NCBI RefSeq assembly: GCF_025558485.1
Contig: NZ_CP102930.1
Location: forward strand, 1,426,001 to 1,490,000
Length of the DNA stretch: 64,000 bases
From: Bdellovibrio bacteriovorus
GTDB taxonomy: Bacteria > Bdellovibrionota > Bdellovibrionia > Bdellovibrionales > Bdellovibrionaceae
Reading direction: 5' to 3'
The notes beneath the pieces are model-generated. The model saw only the letters and a program-made list of their open reading frames with translations, made no database searches and was not told the DNA's origin. The position numbers were made by a program, and so were the translations under genes. The number at the start of each line of letters is the position of its first letter. Within the stretch, counting starts at the first letter, position 1. Below, one piece after another: positions 7,759 through 17,152 of this stretch.

Positions 7759-9525
7759 GTGAGCAAAATTACCAAAAGTAGCACAGCTGAATATTTTGCT
7801 AAAAACCTCCAGCAGGTGGGTTTTTCATCTCCTTTAAAGGCTGTTTTGACGACTCTAAAAGAGGCCGTGGATAATTCTTTGGATGCCTGTGAGTCTGCGG
7901 GTATTCTGCCGGACCTTCTTGTGGAAATCTCCAAGGTGGGTGCCGGTTCCACTAAAAATACTGATTTAATTCGCATCGTTGTTGAAGACAACGGGCCGGG
8001 TATCGAGGGTGAAGATCTGGCGAAGGTTTACGGGGAGTATCTGGCTTCCTCTAAATTTGGTCGCGGACAGTGTTCTCGTGGTCAGCAGGGTATCGGTATT
8101 TCCGCAGCAACCACTTGGGCGCAAATGACCAATGCCCGTGGTGTAAGTGTTATTTCCAAGACTAAAAAAATGCGCAAAGCCATCTCCGCACAAGTGGATG
8201 TGGACATCAAATCCAACACCGGGGTTTTGAAAAACAAAGAAACTCTGGATTGGGATCGTGAACATGGAACGCGCGTTGAATTCGTACTGGATGGACGTAT
8301 TCAACTTAACGGCGACGGCGGTCTTTTGACTTACATTGAGGGCACTATTTTGGTGAACCCTCACATGACCATCACTTACAAACTGACCGATGGTGATTTT
8401 ATCACTGTCACTCGTGTCAGCACGGATGTTCCAAGAGTTCCAGAGGCTTCTTTGCCACATCCTCACACCTTCAAACTGGGAGAGTTTATCACTCATTCCA
8501 CTTTGTTCGGTAAAACCACTTTGTCCAAGTTCCTGAAAACGGGTTTTTCCCGTATTTCTGACCAGTCCATTTCTGATTTTGTGAAAAAAGGCCTGCCAAA
8601 AGGTCTTTTGGAAAAGCCTTTGACGGCGTTAAGTGAAGAGGATTTCAAAAAAGTCTTCCAGGCCGTACAAAACACAGACTTGATGGCACCAAGCACGAAG
8701 TCCGTTCTGACAGTGGGTGAAGAGGCGTTGTCCAAATCCATCACTCGTCTGGGGGAAATCGACTTCTTCGCGGTTGTGACCCGTAAACCGACCATTTGTG
8801 ACTTCAAACCAGTTGTGGTGGAAGTGGCATTGGCCCGTTTCAAAGACCGCAATCAACAAAATGACTCACCGGTGACTTTGCTTCGTTTTGCCAATCGTGT
8901 GCCGTTGCAATTCGATAAATCCGGTTGTGCGATCACCTGGGCGATTGAGTCCGTGAACTGGAAAGCCTATGGCCTGGGTCAGCCTAAAGACTCTTTGCCA
9001 CTGGGGCCGTACATCTTCGCGGTTTCCATTGTGTCTCCGTTCATCAAGTTTAAAAATGCCTCCAAGGAAACGATTGATGCTTCCGAGGAACTGGTTGCGG
9101 AAATCCGTTTGGCTTTGATCCAGGCAGGTCAAAAGCTGTCCCGTCACATCAAAAAAGAGGTGAAGGAAGCGGATCTGGAAAGAAAACTGGCTCACATCGA
9201 GCAGTTCGGTCCGATTCTGGTGGAGGGTTTGGCAAGAATCATCAAGGCGCCGGAAGCACGTAAGAAAAAAGCGGAAGAAGGTTTGAAGAAACTTTTGGGC
9301 CGTGATTCTGAAGCGGCGATAGCGGATCTGGAAGCGGCTGAATCCAAGTTGTTGGAGCAGAAAAAACGCGAAAAGAAAAAGGGCATTGATCACGGTGACG
9401 AAGATGAAGTCGATGTGATTTCCTCTGAAGACCTGGTGGAAGAGGCCTCAGCACCGCAAGGGACAAAGAAAACCACCACGAAAAAGACTGTAACCACTAA
9501 GAAAACCACTGGGAAGAAAAGCTAA
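7759..9525 (+). CDS. top6B: DNA topoisomerase VI subunit B
   Basis: 588 residues, GTG start at 7759. ATP-binding and transducer subunit of the type IIB topoisomerase, which cuts both DNA strands to relax or decatenate. GHKL fold: N-box E35-A-V-D-N39, DNGPG at 77-81, and SRGQQGIGIS at 106-115. An H2TH-like helical region spans about 245-305, then the transducer domain, with CAITWAIESVNWK at about 390 and LGQPKDSLPLGP containing the candidate switch lysine K410. The last 50 residues are a Lys/Thr-rich basic tail (repeats of TTKK) not typical of archaeal subunits, possibly DNA contacting. The stop shares one base with the start of top6A. Confidence 0.95.
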   Translation: MSKITKSSTAEYFAKNLQQVGFSSPLKAVLTTLKEAVDNSLDACESAGILPDLLVEISKVGAGSTKNTDLIRIVVEDNGPGIEGEDLAKVYGEYLASSKFGRGQCSRGQQGIGISAATTWAQMTNARGVSVISKTKKMRKAISAQVDVDIKSNTGVLKNKETLDWDREHGTRVEFVLDGRIQLNGDGGLLTYIEGTILVNPHMTITYKLTDGDFITVTRVSTDVPRVPEASLPHPHTFKLGEFITHSTLFGKTTLSKFLKTGFSRISDQSISDFVKKGLPKGLLEKPLTALSEEDFKKVFQAVQNTDLMAPSTKSVLTVGEEALSKSITRLGEIDFFAVVTRKPTICDFKPVVVEVALARFKDRNQQNDSPVTLLRFANRVPLQFDKSGCAITWAIESVNWKAYGLGQPKDSLPLGPYIFAVSIVSPFIKFKNASKETIDASEELVAEIRLALIQAGQKLSRHIKKEVKEADLERKLAHIEQFGPILVEGLARIIKAPEARKKKAEEGLKKLLGRDSEAAIADLEAAESKLLEQKKREKKKGIDHGDEDEVDVISSEDLVEEASAPQGTKKTTTKKTVTTKKTTGKKS

Positions 9526-10688
9526 TGGGCAAACTACTCAGCATTCGCGAATTAAAAATTGATATTCCTAAAGAAGCCCGCATTCTTGCAGATAAAATGC
9601 TGAAGGATCTGGAATCTTCCAAACGTCCGGTTCTTGAAGCCGTGAAGACTTCTTTGGACAACTCTTTGTACAACTCCAAGGTCGGTTATCTGACTCCGGG
9701 GGATAAGGTTGTTCGTACCGAGCTGAACGTGTCTTCTGTGCAAAAACTGGCGCGTGTGGTGTTCGTTTTGGAAATCCTTCTGAATAATCTGGAAAAAGGC
9801 GCAGTCAACACCAAGCGTGAGCTTTATTACATGTGTAAAGGTCTGATCAAAGGCAATCCACGTTTGAAGCCTTTGGACTTTGATGACCAGCCGGAATCTG
9901 ATGCGATCATCGATTTTATTGGTGATATGCTGGAAGTTTACCGTGAAGAACTGAACTGCTTCGCCAATGATCGCGGTGGTCAGACTTATTCCCAGCAATT
10001 GATCGTGACTGAAACTTTGGCCGATGGCGATAAAGCCGTGGTGGATCTTTCCACACTGGGAACATCTCCATTCCAGCCAAAGAACAAGCCACAATCATTG
10101 AAACTAAGAGCGAAAAAGAAAATCGACTTCTGTCTGATTGTGGAATCCGAAGGTACCGCGAATACGCTGGTAACCATGGGTTTCACCAAACGTAATAACT
10201 GTATCGTGATGGGTGCTCAAGGGGTTCCGTCCAACGGTGTGCGTGGCTGGTCAAAACTGATTCAGGACGAATTGGATGTTCCGATGTACTTCTTCGGGGA
10301 TCTCGATGCTTATACATTGCAAAACATCTACCGTACTTTGAAAGCCGGTTCTGCGGCGTCTTTGATCCGTAATGCTGACTTCTCCGCCCCGAATGTAAAA
10401 TTCCTGGGTGTGTTGCCGGAAGACGTGAAGAAATACGATCTGCCTCATTACAAAGTGAAAGAATCCGATCCAGCCGAAGCCCGTGCTTTGAAAAAAGCCA
10501 AGGATGCTTTGGAAAACGATCCGTTCTTCCTGGATAAAAAGAATAAAAATCTGGCGGATATTCTGCGCTGGTTGATCAAAGAAAAGGTCCGTTGCGAACA
10601 GCAATCCTTCTTCTCTGTTGACCCGAACGATCCAATCAAGACAGAAAAACTGATTCTTGAGAAAATCAAACGCGGATCTTACGTCTAA
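9525..10688 (+). CDS. top6A: DNA topoisomerase VI subunit A (Spo11-like)
   Basis: 387 residues. Cleavage subunit of topoisomerase VI. The winged-helix active site reads NTKRELYYMCKG with the nucleophilic Tyr at 101 or 102. The Toprim domain carries LIVESEG (Glu 207/209) and GDLDAY (Asp 259 and 261), the acidic set that holds magnesium. Length fits the family (about 360-390). Translationally coupled to top6B through TAATG. All key residues are present, so an active A2B2 enzyme is expected. Topoisomerase VI is mainly archaeal and plant, with scattered bacterial examples, so horizontal origin is a reasonable inference. Confidence 0.95.
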   Translation: MGKLLSIRELKIDIPKEARILADKMLKDLESSKRPVLEAVKTSLDNSLYNSKVGYLTPGDKVVRTELNVSSVQKLARVVFVLEILLNNLEKGAVNTKRELYYMCKGLIKGNPRLKPLDFDDQPESDAIIDFIGDMLEVYREELNCFANDRGGQTYSQQLIVTETLADGDKAVVDLSTLGTSPFQPKNKPQSLKLRAKKKIDFCLIVESEGTANTLVTMGFTKRNNCIVMGAQGVPSNGVRGWSKLIQDELDVPMYFFGDLDAYTLQNIYRTLKAGSAASLIRNADFSAPNVKFLGVLPEDVKKYDLPHYKVKESDPAEARALKKAKDALENDPFFLDKKNKNLADILRWLIKEKVRCEQQSFFSVDPNDPIKTEKLILEKIKRGSYV

Positions 10689-10715
10689 ATTTTATAGATA
10701 AATATCAAAACCACC

Positions 10716-10749
10716 AAAGCCCCTGTCCTCATGGATGGGGGCTTTTTTA
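10716..10749 (+). terminator. Terminator of the top6BA operon
   Basis: AAAGCCCC pairs with GGGGGCTTT around a TGTCCTCATGGAT loop, followed by a run of T, 28 bases after the top6A stop. Confidence 0.85.
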
Positions 10750-10760
10750 TTCGTCCCGTC

Positions 10761-10828
10761 CCGGCAGTCGGCCTGGTCCGGCAGTCGGCCCTGCCCGGCA
10801 GAGCTGGAGCGCCGGCAGGCGCGCAAGC
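10761..10828. repeat. Degenerate 17-bp GC-rich tandem repeat
   Basis: Four units begin with CCGGCAG at 10761, 10778, 10795 and 10812, exactly 17 bases apart. The first two agree over CCGGCAGTCGGCC and later ones degrade. The stretch is far richer in GC than its surroundings and lies between the top6 terminator and the next gene. It contains no convincing gene. Confidence 0.7.
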
Positions 10829-10969
10829 CGAAGCAGCTCGCCGTTTTCGCCGGAACATCTTTTCAATAACTTTCATGAAATTTCCGAAGGGTTCAGGGAA
10901 AGCTCTGGCATAGCCTTGTGAACTTTGTTAGACCGGGTTCGCAATCATCACGAACCGAGAGGATCTTTT

Positions 10970-11362
10970 ATGAAAAAATTTGTATTTGCTCTGGTGTCTT
11001 TGTTGATAGGTGGGACGGCTCAAGCCAGCCTGATTCCTGCGATCTATGCGGCCTGCCAGGGTAAGTTGTCTGACGGAACGGAAGTCACCTTCACTGTGCG
11101 GGAAACAGCGGTGGTTGGCTTTGTTCAGGGGCTTTTGCAATATGATGGGGATCAAGCGCTCAGCCTGATTTGCCGTAATTCCACGGAGTCTTCTGCCAAG
11201 GATCGTTTAGTGACGCACGTCTGCACTGAAAACCGTGCCGGGGAAGGCAAAATAATTGTACGTCTGGAACATGGTTTTAGTGGTCATGTGATTGGGCAGA
11301 TTCAGCGTGAACAGATGTTTCCACTGCCGGCCCATAATATCGGTCATCTGTTCTGTCGTTAA
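10970..11362 (+). CDS. Small exported protein, unknown function
   Basis: 130 residues from the ATG at 10970, chosen for GAGAGGAT 6-8 bases upstream and because it starts a good signal peptide (MKKFVFALVSLLIGGTAQAS). An upstream in-frame start would add a non-signal extension. The mature part has three or four Cys (CQGK, LICR, THVC, LFCR) and is predicted to be mostly beta. I recognise no family. It converges on the methyltransferase gene, with stop codons overlapping by 4 bases. Confidence 0.7.
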   Translation: MKKFVFALVSLLIGGTAQASLIPAIYAACQGKLSDGTEVTFTVRETAVVGFVQGLLQYDGDQALSLICRNSTESSAKDRLVTHVCTENRAGEGKIIVRLEHGFSGHVIGQIQREQMFPLPAHNIGHLFCR

Positions 11363-12000
11363 GAAATCCGCACCACGGGTGTGCCACGAATGTCGGCCAC
11401 CTGCTGAATGTCCCGGCGGCCGGCCAGAATTTTGCGGGCCTCATTTAATGGATTCCATCCGTGATCCTGTAAATCCCGCAGCAGAATGTAAGCTTGCCCT
11501 TGCGGGCTTAGTGCATTGTCGATGGCTTCAATCAAATTTTTAAAATCTGAATCAATAAAGAAGCGGCAGCGATTTTTAAATTCCGAAGGTGACATTTTTC
11601 CCTGATTCAAGCGGAAGTACGGCGGATTGCTCAGGATCAAATCATAGCGTCCCTGCATGTCCGGTGATTTCAGGACTTCATAGTTTTGATTGATGAAGCT
11701 CACTGACGGCAGGCCTGCGCCGAAGCTTTTCAGATTTTCTGCGAAGTATGTCTGATACACGCTTTGCACTTCCAGAAAATCAAATTGCGCGGGCAGGGGG
11801 CGTCCGGCTTGCCTGCAATGAAACAGAAAATCCAGGCCAATAATCCCACAACCGGAACACAGATCCAAAGCTCTTGCCGGGGTTAAACTTCCTTCCAGCA
11901 ACTCAAAAACTTCGCGCGCCAAGAACACCGAATCATGGGAAAAACGGTATTCCTCTGGCTGGACATAGTTGAAGGTAAAGTGAGGATTAATGGAACTCAT
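11359..12000 (-). CDS. SAM-dependent methyltransferase, TrmN6-like
   Basis: 213 residues. Rossmann methyltransferase: motif I DLCSGCGIIG at about 46-55, then an acidic LEVQ at the end of strand 2, and the N6-adenine/glutamine-type motif NPPY at about 125-128. The N-terminus (NYVQPEEYRFSHDSVFLA) matches the TrmN6/YfiC pattern, which methylates A37 of tRNA1(Val). It could instead act on another tRNA, rRNA or protein glutamine, because NPPY is shared by these. Soluble, cytoplasmic, monocistronic. Confidence 0.75.
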   Translation of the reverse strand: MSSINPHFTFNYVQPEEYRFSHDSVFLAREVFELLEGSLTPARALDLCSGCGIIGLDFLFHCRQAGRPLPAQFDFLEVQSVYQTYFAENLKSFGAGLPSVSFINQNYEVLKSPDMQGRYDLILSNPPYFRLNQGKMSPSEFKNRCRFFIDSDFKNLIEAIDNALSPQGQAYILLRDLQDHGWNPLNEARKILAGRRDIQQVADIRGTPVVRIS

Positions 12001-12162
12001 AGGGTGGGGAAGTTGTAAAAGCTTGGCTGGAAGTTGTCTATTTTTTCATTTCGTTTTCATTGGATCGGTCTTAAAGCTAAATTAATTACATTTGAGGCCA
12101 ATTTAGAGCCGTCGGGTTGAGTTTTTGGGGCCAAGAACTTATAAAAGTGGCAAGCAAATCCT

Positions 12163-12825
12163 ATGAAAATATCCAAGCTGGCCCCGAACATGAATGTCTC
12201 CCTGATTCTTTCCGTCTTGTTGCACGGAGGGTTGTTCGTATTGGCTTTGGTGATGGCAGCGCCCGGTGTGGTGCCCCTGCCTGTGGGTGTGGAGCTGATG
12301 TATGGCGATGGCGGGACAGTTCAGGCTCCCAAGCAGGAAGAAGTTGTCAAAGCTCCGAAGGTGAAAGCACTGGCAGTGGTTGATAATTCTGACGGACCGG
12401 CGATCAAAACGGAAAAAATCACGGAAGCCCCGCAAGAACAAATCCCGACTGGAAAAACAGCGGGGTCTTTGGCTGGAACTTCAGACAAGGGGGCACTGGA
12501 AGGCCGTGAAGGTGTTGCCAACGGAATCGAAGTATCCCCGGAGCAACGTTATCTGTATGAAATCAAAAAACTGCTGGAGCGTCGCAAGCGCTACCCAATG
12601 CTGGCTAAGAAGATGGGGCAGACCGGGAAAGTCACCATGCGCTTTACGCTGGCTCAGGATGGATCTTTGTTAGCCAGCGAGGTTCTGGAAAAAGCCCCTT
12701 ACGATACTTTGAATCAAGCCGCTCACGATCTGGTGAAGGGCATCCACGGTATGAAGCCATTCCCACACGAAATCCAGAAAACCTCCTGGGTTATCACCGT
12801 CCCCATAGAATATGTCTTAAATTAG
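12163..12825 (+). CDS. TonB-family energy transducer
   Basis: 220 residues. One N-terminal membrane helix (about 12-33), then a Pro/Lys/Ala-rich periplasmic stretch to about 120. The C-terminal TonB domain spans about 130-220 with RYPMLAKKMGQTGKVTMRF and a final strand ending VPIEYVLN. TonB proteins carry proton-motive energy from ExbB/ExbD to outer-membrane receptors; neither partner nor a receptor is adjacent here. The proline-rich spacer is shorter and less regular than in classical TonB. The TAG stop lies inside a 15-bp palindrome. Confidence 0.85.
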   Translation: MKISKLAPNMNVSLILSVLLHGGLFVLALVMAAPGVVPLPVGVELMYGDGGTVQAPKQEEVVKAPKVKALAVVDNSDGPAIKTEKITEAPQEQIPTGKTAGSLAGTSDKGALEGREGVANGIEVSPEQRYLYEIKKLLERRKRYPMLAKKMGQTGKVTMRFTLAQDGSLLASEVLEKAPYDTLNQAAHDLVKGIHGMKPFPHEIQKTSWVITVPIEYVLN

Positions 12826-12882
12826 GTACGCCGTACCTTTTTGGAGTGCCCCGCGTTGCAAATAGGTACGGCGTACCTATTT
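12821..12882. terminator. Paired palindromes forming a bidirectional terminator-like hairpin
   Basis: AGGTACGCCGTACCT at 12824-12838 and AGGTACGGCGTACCT at 12864-12878 are exact reverse complements of each other. Each is also palindromic around its centre. With flanking A/T they give a stem of about 16 pairs with a 25-base loop, T-rich on both sides. The TAG stops of the convergent tonB-like and glycosyltransferase genes both fall in these arms. Confidence 0.7.
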
Positions 12883-14424
12883 GGTGATGCCCTGGAAGTT
12901 CTTGCAGAAATAGATGAAGAACGTTCGGGCGTGAATGCCGTGACGGAAGGTTTTTAGTTCTTCCTTTTCACAGGAATCCCACTTCGCCCATTCAATCGGA
13001 TTGGCCGGATATTTTTCTGAACTTACAAAGATCGCGTTTTGACCTTTCAGGTTGTTCATTTCCTCCGGCGATTGCATCACCGTATAGTTACTGACAGTGG
13101 AACTTAGCATGTACACTTTCTGCTTTGTGCCCCAAGTGACTTGCGCTGTATTTTCATAGCGGTGAGCCGCGATGAACGGTTTGCTGCCGCTTTCGGCGTG
13201 GATTTCGCGCTGACGACGGTTCACGTATTTACCCAGTTCTTCCCAGCCGGTGAATTCATTGCTGAAATCATAAGTGGTTTTCCATTCGCCGTTTGGATTG
13301 AACAGATGGAAGGCTTTGGGAATCCACGGGTACGCAAACGGCGTGTAGCTGATCAAGCCCAGCACGATAAAGAATCCGGCGATACCCCAAGTGAAGACCT
13401 TGCTGCGCGCTTTCACGATCTGGCGGCGACCCCAGAAAAGACCCTGGGACCAGATGGCCCCGGCACCCATCAGCAACAAGGTGTAGGCAGCACCACTCCA
13501 GTGAGGCTTGTAGTCAGCAAACAACGGCTGGGGGTAGAAGATTGCAATCGAAGGCAGGGTCAGGCATAGCAGGAATCTCCAGCGGGCTTCCTGACGTTTT
13601 AAGAAGGACGTGATGAAGGCCAAAACAATCAGCACATACAGGAACGGAGTTGCAAACAGCAACTGCGCGCTGAAAAACACAAACCAGCGATTCAGGTTGA
13701 AGGATTCGCCCGTGTGGCGATCATGGAATTGGTATTTAAAGCCCGGCCATTCGTGGATATGATTCCACAGGAAGATCGGTGTCGCCAGCGCGGTCGCAAT
13801 CAGGAAGCCCACCCACGGCCACGGTGTCAGGAAGTCCTTGCGACGTGACGGCGTTGCCAAAAGATAAATCCCAAAACCCGGTGCCAGTAAAGCAATGATG
13901 AATTTGGAATTTAATCCCAGTCCCATCAGAACACCCAGCCACAGCCAGGTTTTTTTCACGCTCCAGGCTTTGTTGTCTTCACGAACCCCTTGCCAGAAGA
14001 CGTAAGAAGCCGCCACCCAGCATAACATGAACGGAGGCTCCGGGGAGGCCACATAGCCGCCAAAGCCCCAGAACGGGGACCACAGCAAAATAACACCGAC
14101 AAAGATCGCCGCCCATTCGTCAAACAGATCGCGGGTGAGTTTATAAAGCAAAACCACTGTTCCAACAAAACACAGGAACCCCGGCAGGCGGACACCTAAA
14201 TAGGTGTCACCAAAAAGACTGGTGGTGATGGCCTCCAACCATGCAATCATGCCCGGATGATCGAAGTAGGAAAGCTGCAACCATTTGGCCCAGGACCAGT
14301 GATAGGCCTCGTCATCAATCAGACCGATATGCAGTGAGAAAAAAGCTCGGAAAAAGAGCGTCAAAATAAACAGGATGACTACTTTTTGAGAGAGATTTTG
14401 CTGCTTCCAGAATTCACGAATCAC
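12877..14424 (-). CDS. GT39-type membrane glycosyltransferase (ArnT/PMT-like)
   Basis: 515 residues with about 10-12 membrane helices. The first periplasmic loop has the catalytic acidic signature IDDEAYHWSWAKWLQLSYF (residues about 36-54), followed by DHPGM. This is typical of polyprenyl-phosphate-sugar dependent transferases of the GT39/GT83 group. Such enzymes transfer a sugar from undecaprenyl phosphate to lipid A or to protein on the periplasmic side; the acceptor cannot be told from sequence. The C-terminal 130 residues form a periplasmic domain. Monocistronic; the stop lies in the shared palindrome with the tonB-like gene. Confidence 0.85.
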   Translation of the reverse strand: MIREFWKQQNLSQKVVILFILTLFFRAFFSLHIGLIDDEAYHWSWAKWLQLSYFDHPGMIAWLEAITTSLFGDTYLGVRLPGFLCFVGTVVLLYKLTRDLFDEWAAIFVGVILLWSPFWGFGGYVASPEPPFMLCWVAASYVFWQGVREDNKAWSVKKTWLWLGVLMGLGLNSKFIIALLAPGFGIYLLATPSRRKDFLTPWPWVGFLIATALATPIFLWNHIHEWPGFKYQFHDRHTGESFNLNRWFVFFSAQLLFATPFLYVLIVLAFITSFLKRQEARWRFLLCLTLPSIAIFYPQPLFADYKPHWSGAAYTLLLMGAGAIWSQGLFWGRRQIVKARSKVFTWGIAGFFIVLGLISYTPFAYPWIPKAFHLFNPNGEWKTTYDFSNEFTGWEELGKYVNRRQREIHAESGSKPFIAAHRYENTAQVTWGTKQKVYMLSSTVSNYTVMQSPEEMNNLKGQNAIFVSSEKYPANPIEWAKWDSCEKEELKTFRHGIHARTFFIYFCKNFQGITK

Positions 14425-14572
14425 GGCAGGTCCTCACGGTCGAAATCAGGTTGTTGTGTCAAAGCTCTGTCGTAATATCTTGGGGCGTTGCTGGCAACAC
14501 ATCCCCGCATGACAAACGGTGTAAATTGAAGCTTTCTTGCCTCCCAAGGCGCTCGGTGAGACTCTGCGGGGC

Positions 14573-15610
14573 ATGAAATTGTCCATGGTTCTTTTTACTG
14601 GTTTATTCGTGCTGATGGGGTGTCAGAGCTTCCGCTATTATGACCCGCAAAAGCCGCATCGTGGGCAAACGCAGTTTTATAATAACTATGACAATTCCCC
14701 CAAAGCCAGCTTCTGGAAGTGGCAGTGGGAGCGCTGGACAGGTTCCAAACCGTCAGAGCCGCCTTTTGAGCCCGAAGTCATCCCGACAGATCTGGGCTAT
14801 CTTCTGCAAAATCACCACGACACGACACTGACGTGGGTGGGACATTCCACGGCCCTCTTGCAGATCGATGGTTTAAATATCCTGATTGATCCGGTTTTTT
14901 CTGAGCGAGTTTCTCCGGTCAGCTTTATGGGGCCGAAGCGTCTGGTAAAGCTTCCGTTTGCCATTAAGGATCTGCCGAAGATTGATGCGGTGGTGATTTC
15001 TCACAGTCACTACGATCATCTGGATGTGCCTTCTTTGCGCGAACTGGGGCAAAAAGACAGCGGGACCCTTTTTCTGGTTCCGTTGGGCGATGCCGAACTT
15101 TTGCAGTCAGAAGGAATCCGTCATGTTCAGGAACTGGACTGGTGGGACGAAGTCAAAATCAAAAATGTGTCGTTGATGTTCACCCCGGCGCAGCACTGGA
15201 CTCAGCGTTGGCTGTTCCAGCGCAATCAAAGCCTGTGGGGCGGCTGGTCCATCAAGACCGAAGGATTCCATTTTGTCTATACTGGGGACACGGGATATTC
15301 CAGGGACTTTGCGGATATTCACACCCGTCGTGGTGATGTGGATCTGGCGATGATTCCGATTGGGGCCTATGAGCCTCGCTGGTTTATGGGACAGCAGCAT
15401 GTGGACCCCGAAGGCGCTGTGAAGATTCATCAGGATTTACATTCAAAGCAATCCATCGGTGTGCATTGGGGCACTTTCCGTTTAAGCGACGAGCCCATGG
15501 CGGCCCCGCCAGTTGAACTGGCCGAGGCCCGGAAAAAAGCCGGTCTTGAAGACCACGCCATTCACGTCATGAAACATGGCGAGATTCTTAAAGTGGAAAT
15601 TAAAAAATAG
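14573..15610 (+). CDS. MBL-fold lipoprotein hydrolase, NAPE-PLD-like
   Basis: 345 residues from ATG 14573, which directly begins a lipoprotein signal with lipobox LMGC (Cys 17). Metallo-beta-lactamase fold: WVGHSTALLQIDG, then the metal motif HSHYDHLD at about 156-163, then YTGDTGYSRDF with the bridging Asp and a late HWGTF His. The arrangement matches N-acyl-phosphatidylethanolamine phospholipase D-like hydrolases, so a lipid phosphodiesterase on the outer membrane is possible. Followed 18 bases later by aspA, probably co-transcribed. The ribosome site is only GCGGGG. Confidence 0.85.
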   Translation: MKLSMVLFTGLFVLMGCQSFRYYDPQKPHRGQTQFYNNYDNSPKASFWKWQWERWTGSKPSEPPFEPEVIPTDLGYLLQNHHDTTLTWVGHSTALLQIDGLNILIDPVFSERVSPVSFMGPKRLVKLPFAIKDLPKIDAVVISHSHYDHLDVPSLRELGQKDSGTLFLVPLGDAELLQSEGIRHVQELDWWDEVKIKNVSLMFTPAQHWTQRWLFQRNQSLWGGWSIKTEGFHFVYTGDTGYSRDFADIHTRRGDVDLAMIPIGAYEPRWFMGQQHVDPEGAVKIHQDLHSKQSIGVHWGTFRLSDEPMAAPPVELAEARKKAGLEDHAIHVMKHGEILKVEIKK

Positions 15611-15628
15611 TTTTTGTTGGAGAGTTGT

Positions 15629-17050
15629 ATGGACAAGTTCCGTGTAGAAAAAGATTTATTGGGTGAAAAGCAGGTTCCTGCCGAAGCTTACTATGGCATT
15701 CACACTGTGCGTGCGATCGAAAACTTTAAAATTTCCGGTCAGGCGGTGGGCGCCAATCAAAGCTTCGTGCGTGGTTTGGCTCTGGTTAAAAAAGCCTGTG
15801 CTCTTGCCAATGGTGAACTGGGGACCATTCCGTCTGATGTTTCCAAATCACTGGTGGAGGCCTGTGATGAGGTTTTGCATGATCCGAAAAAATGGGGTCA
15901 GCAGTTTCCTTCGGATATTTATCAGGGCGGTGCGGGGACTTCCATCAACATGAACGCCAACGAGGTCATCGCGAACATCGCGTTGGAAAAGCGTGGCGTG
16001 GCCAAGGGAACTTATTCTGTCATTAATCCGAACGATCATGTGAACAAGTGCCAGTCCACCAATGATGCCTATCCAACGGCGTTCCGTGTGGCATTGTTTG
16101 AACACATGAACAGCACATTGCAGGCCTTGGATTCATTGGCGGCGGCCTTTGAAAAGAAAGGGCAGGAATTCCAGCGCGTTTTGAAAATGGGCCGCACACA
16201 ATTGCAGGATGCGGTGCCAATGTCCCTGGGGCAGGAATTCAATGCCTTTGCGACGCTTCTGAAAGAAGACAGTCGTCTGACCCGCACTGTGCAGAAGTTC
16301 ATGCTGGAAGTGAATCTTGGTGCGACCGCCATCGGCACCGGGATTAACACTCCGCCGGGATATGCAGAGCTGGCAGTGAAGAAACTGGCCGAGGTGACTG
16401 GACATCCTTATGTGAAGTCTGAGGACTATATCGAGGCAACCAGTGATTGTGGCGCTTATATTATTATTTCCGGAGCTTTAAAAAGAACTGCGGTGAAGCT
16501 GTCTAAAATCTGCAATGACCTGCGTTTGCTCAGCTCTGGTCCGCGTGCTGGTTTGAAAGAAATCAATCTGCCAGAAATGCAGGCGGGATCTTCCATTATG
16601 CCAGCCAAGGTTAATCCGGTGATTCCTGAGGTTGTCAATCAGGTCAGTTTCAAAATCATGGGTAATGATTTGGCCATCACTCTGGCGGCAGAAGCCGGGC
16701 AGTTGCAGTTGAACGTGATGGAACCTGTGATCGCCTCCAGTTTGTTCGAGTCTTTGGATCTTTTGAAAAATGCCTGCGAAACTTTGGAGCACAAATGTGT
16801 TCACGGTATCACGGCCAATGTTGAGCGCTGCCGCGAGTATGTGATGAACAGCATTGGTATCGTCACATACCTTGATCCCATCATAGGACATGATGAAGGT
16901 GATCGTATCGGCAAGATCTGCGCACAAACAGGTCGCAGTGTTGCGGAAGTGGCGCTTGAACGGGGCGTGGTCACACAAGAGCAGCTGGACGAGATTTTCT
17001 CTTTGGAAAATCTTTTGAACCCGAAGTATGTAGGTAAGATCCAGAAGTAA
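15629..17050 (+). CDS. aspA: Aspartate ammonia-lyase
   Basis: 473 residues from the ATG at 15629 with TTGGAGAG upstream. Converts L-aspartate to fumarate and ammonia in the cytoplasm. Fumarase/aspartase superfamily: [13 protein letters not shown] and [13 protein letters not shown] at the N-terminus, TSTNMN-type region replaced by [13 protein letters not shown], and the signature [15 protein letters not shown] with the catalytic Ser in the mobile loop. Strongest match is to aspartase rather than fumarase (GIHTxRAxENF). For a predator fed on protein this would feed carbon into the TCA cycle; that is inference. Confidence 0.93.
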   Translation: MDKFRVEKDLLGEKQVPAEAYYGIHTVRAIENFKISGQAVGANQSFVRGLALVKKACALANGELGTIPSDVSKSLVEACDEVLHDPKKWGQQFPSDIYQGGAGTSINMNANEVIANIALEKRGVAKGTYSVINPNDHVNKCQSTNDAYPTAFRVALFEHMNSTLQALDSLAAAFEKKGQEFQRVLKMGRTQLQDAVPMSLGQEFNAFATLLKEDSRLTRTVQKFMLEVNLGATAIGTGINTPPGYAELAVKKLAEVTGHPYVKSEDYIEATSDCGAYIIISGALKRTAVKLSKICNDLRLLSSGPRAGLKEINLPEMQAGSSIMPAKVNPVIPEVVNQVSFKIMGNDLAITLAAEAGQLQLNVMEPVIASSLFESLDLLKNACETLEHKCVHGITANVERCREYVMNSIGIVTYLDPIIGHDEGDRIGKICAQTGRSVAEVALERGVVTQEQLDEIFSLENLLNPKYVGKIQK

Positions 17051-17060
17051 ATTTTAGTGT

Positions 17061-17082
17061 ATCGTTCCATATTCGGAACGAT
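17061..17082 (+). terminator. Hairpin after aspA
   Basis: ATCGTTCC and GGAACGAT form an 8-pair stem with a 6-base loop, 11 bases after the aspA stop. There is no clean T run after it, so termination may be weak or factor dependent. Confidence 0.5.
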
Positions 17083-17152
17083 CCTTTCCGATTTCACCGT
17101 CTAATCAATTCCACCGAGTGGGAGTAGTCTGGCACCTGAAAGCAGGTTGAAG

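Noticed and set aside
10731..10913. Short open frame over the GC-rich repeat
   Set aside because: Begins inside the top6A terminator and is Ala/Arg-rich from the GC repeat.
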